A stretch of DNA of 64,000 nucleotides from Oceanisphaera pacifica. GTDB lineage: Bacteria; Pseudomonadota; Gammaproteobacteria; Enterobacterales; Aeromonadaceae. The stretch lies in NCBI RefSeq assembly GCF_017498065.1, contig NZ_JAGDFX010000005.1:124001-188000 (forward strand). Direction: 5' to 3'. This document shows, piece by piece, positions 63,269 through 64,000 of the stretch (positions are counted from its first letter, which is position 1; each line of letters opens with the position of its first letter). A program made the translations under genes and the position numbers. The notes under the pieces are model-generated. The model was not told the origin of the DNA, ran no database searches, and saw only the letters and a list, made by a program, of their open reading frames with translations.

Positions 63269-64000
63269 GGTGCATCCTCAATGGTTCTTTCTAACTCTTC
63301 TAATTCTGCTTCACCGTCAATGCGTACCCCGCGACGGGTTACCTCATTTAGCTCAGTTTTAACGGTTTCAGGCTTTTTAATTTTTTCGGTAATACGTATC
63401 GCCATTTTCTCGCTGGCTCGGCCTAATTGCCCACGAAAGCTGGGTAGCTCTTCAACCGACACCAACAGGTGCTCAGGCATATCGATAGGAATAATATCTC
63501 CTGCCTGCATGTCCATTATGTGCTGCAACGATAAATCTTTTTCGAGCAAACGTACCGACATATCGACTTTTACATCAAGAATTTCGTCGCGCAGCGCCTT
63601 ACCCCAGCGCAAATCATTTTCGCCTTTATCACTTTGTACGCCCGCATCCAGCAATTCACGAATGGGCTCCAACATGCCATAAGGCAAGGCCACGTGAAAA
63701 TCACCACCGCCACCATCTAACTCAATATGAAACGAGCTCACCACCACCACTTCGGTGGGGCTTACAATATTAGCCATGGTTGGATTCACTTCAGAGTCTA
63801 AATATTCAAACTCCACATCCATAACCGGGGCCCAAGCTTCTTTGTAATCTTCAAATACGAGCTTTAGCAGCAGTTGAATAACGCGTCGCTCGGTAGGCGT
63901 AAACTCCCGCCCTTCAATTTTGGCGTGGCGGCCATCGCCACCAAAAAAGTTATCCACCAAAATAAACACTAAGCGTGCTTCCATGGTGACCAGACCAATG
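63265..64000 (-). CDS. fliM: Flagellar motor switch protein FliM, N-terminal part outside window
   Basis: The C-ring protein that binds CheY-P. Only the C-terminal 244 or so residues are inside the window: the frame continues past an internal ATG at 63984 to the window edge (IGLVTMEARLVFILVDNFFG). Visible are the middle CheC-like domain (GREFTPTERRVIQLLLKLVF, NIVSPTEVVVVSSFHIEL) and the C-terminal SpoA domain, which binds FliN. The N-terminal CheY-binding peptide cannot be seen. It begins the fliMNOPQR-flhB run in this window. Confidence 0.95.
   Translation of the reverse strand, partial: IGLVTMEARLVFILVDNFFGGDGRHAKIEGREFTPTERRVIQLLLKLVFEDYKEAWAPVMDVEFEYLDSEVNPTMANIVSPTEVVVVSSFHIELDGGGGDFHVALPYGMLEPIRELLDAGVQSDKGENDLRWGKALRDEILDVKVDMSVRLLEKDLSLQHIMDMQAGDIIPIDMPEHLLVSVEELPSFRGQLGRASEKMAIRITEKIKKPETVKTELNEVTRRGVRIDGEAELEELERTIEDAP

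Overview
The window is a continuous chromosomal segment of a Gram-negative gammaproteobacterium. The enteric-type gene orders (sdhCDAB-sucABCD next to divergent gltA; comEC-msbA-lpxK-ycaR-kdsB; lolCDE beside mfd), a napFDABC operon without napGH, and a polar-flagellum plus ParC/ParP-type chemotaxis locus with an FlhF/FleN/FliA block all point to Aeromonadales or close relatives. A marine Oceanisphaera/Oceanimonas-like organism is my best guess, but that placement is inference. No phage, transposase, CRISPR, rRNA or tRNA gene was seen. The accessory content is small dispersed inverted-repeat elements in intergenic gaps.

Layout. 1-2.3 kb: the end of a glutamate-receptor-like channel gene and a chemoreceptor with a heme c motif. 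2.5-12 kb (minus): a TCA operon, sdhCDAB-sucABCD, with gltA divergent (12.3-13.6 kb). 14.1-21.1 kb (minus): fbp, kdsB, ycaR, lpxK, msbA, comEC (gluconeogenesis, Kdo and lipid A, lipid A flipping, DNA uptake). 21.1-22.2 kb (plus): two tandem DUF2062 genes. 22.3-25.5 kb (minus): lolE, lolD, lolC. 25.5-31.3 kb (plus): a PilZ-like protein, mfd and an FAD oxidoreductase bracketed by 30-bp inverted repeats. 31.4-39.7 kb: single genes (DUF1971 protein, cardiolipin synthase, YegD-like Hsp70, Bcr/CflA exporter, baeRF-type protein, hexapeptide acetyltransferase, beta-CASP nuclease). 39.9-44.6 kb (minus): napFDABC plus a 45-residue membrane protein. 44.9-64 kb (minus): the flagellar and chemotaxis supercluster fliM(partial)NOPQR-flhB / flhA-flhF-fleN-fliA / cheYZAB-motCD-parA-parP-cheW-DUF2802.

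How the parts fit. Central carbon oxidation and periplasmic nitrate respiration feed the same quinone pool through SdhABCD and NapC. A consensus FNR box lies upstream of napF, and a near-consensus box lies at class II distance upstream of the heme chemoreceptor gene. This suggests that anaerobic respiration and redox or gas taxis are switched on together. The flagellar block carries candidate sigma-54 (flhA) and sigma-28 (cheY) promoters, as expected for the polar-flagellum hierarchy of Vibrio, Pseudomonas and Aeromonas.

The strongest unexplained signals are: a 9-bp inverted repeat that would bury the ribosome binding site of the baeRF gene; three spaced copies of a short motif in the CheA linker where a P2 domain would be expected; inverted-repeat elements inserted inside the fliQ-fliR spacer and upstream of flhA; and the repeat-bracketed FAD oxidoreductase gene. 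I saw no obviously new multi-gene system.
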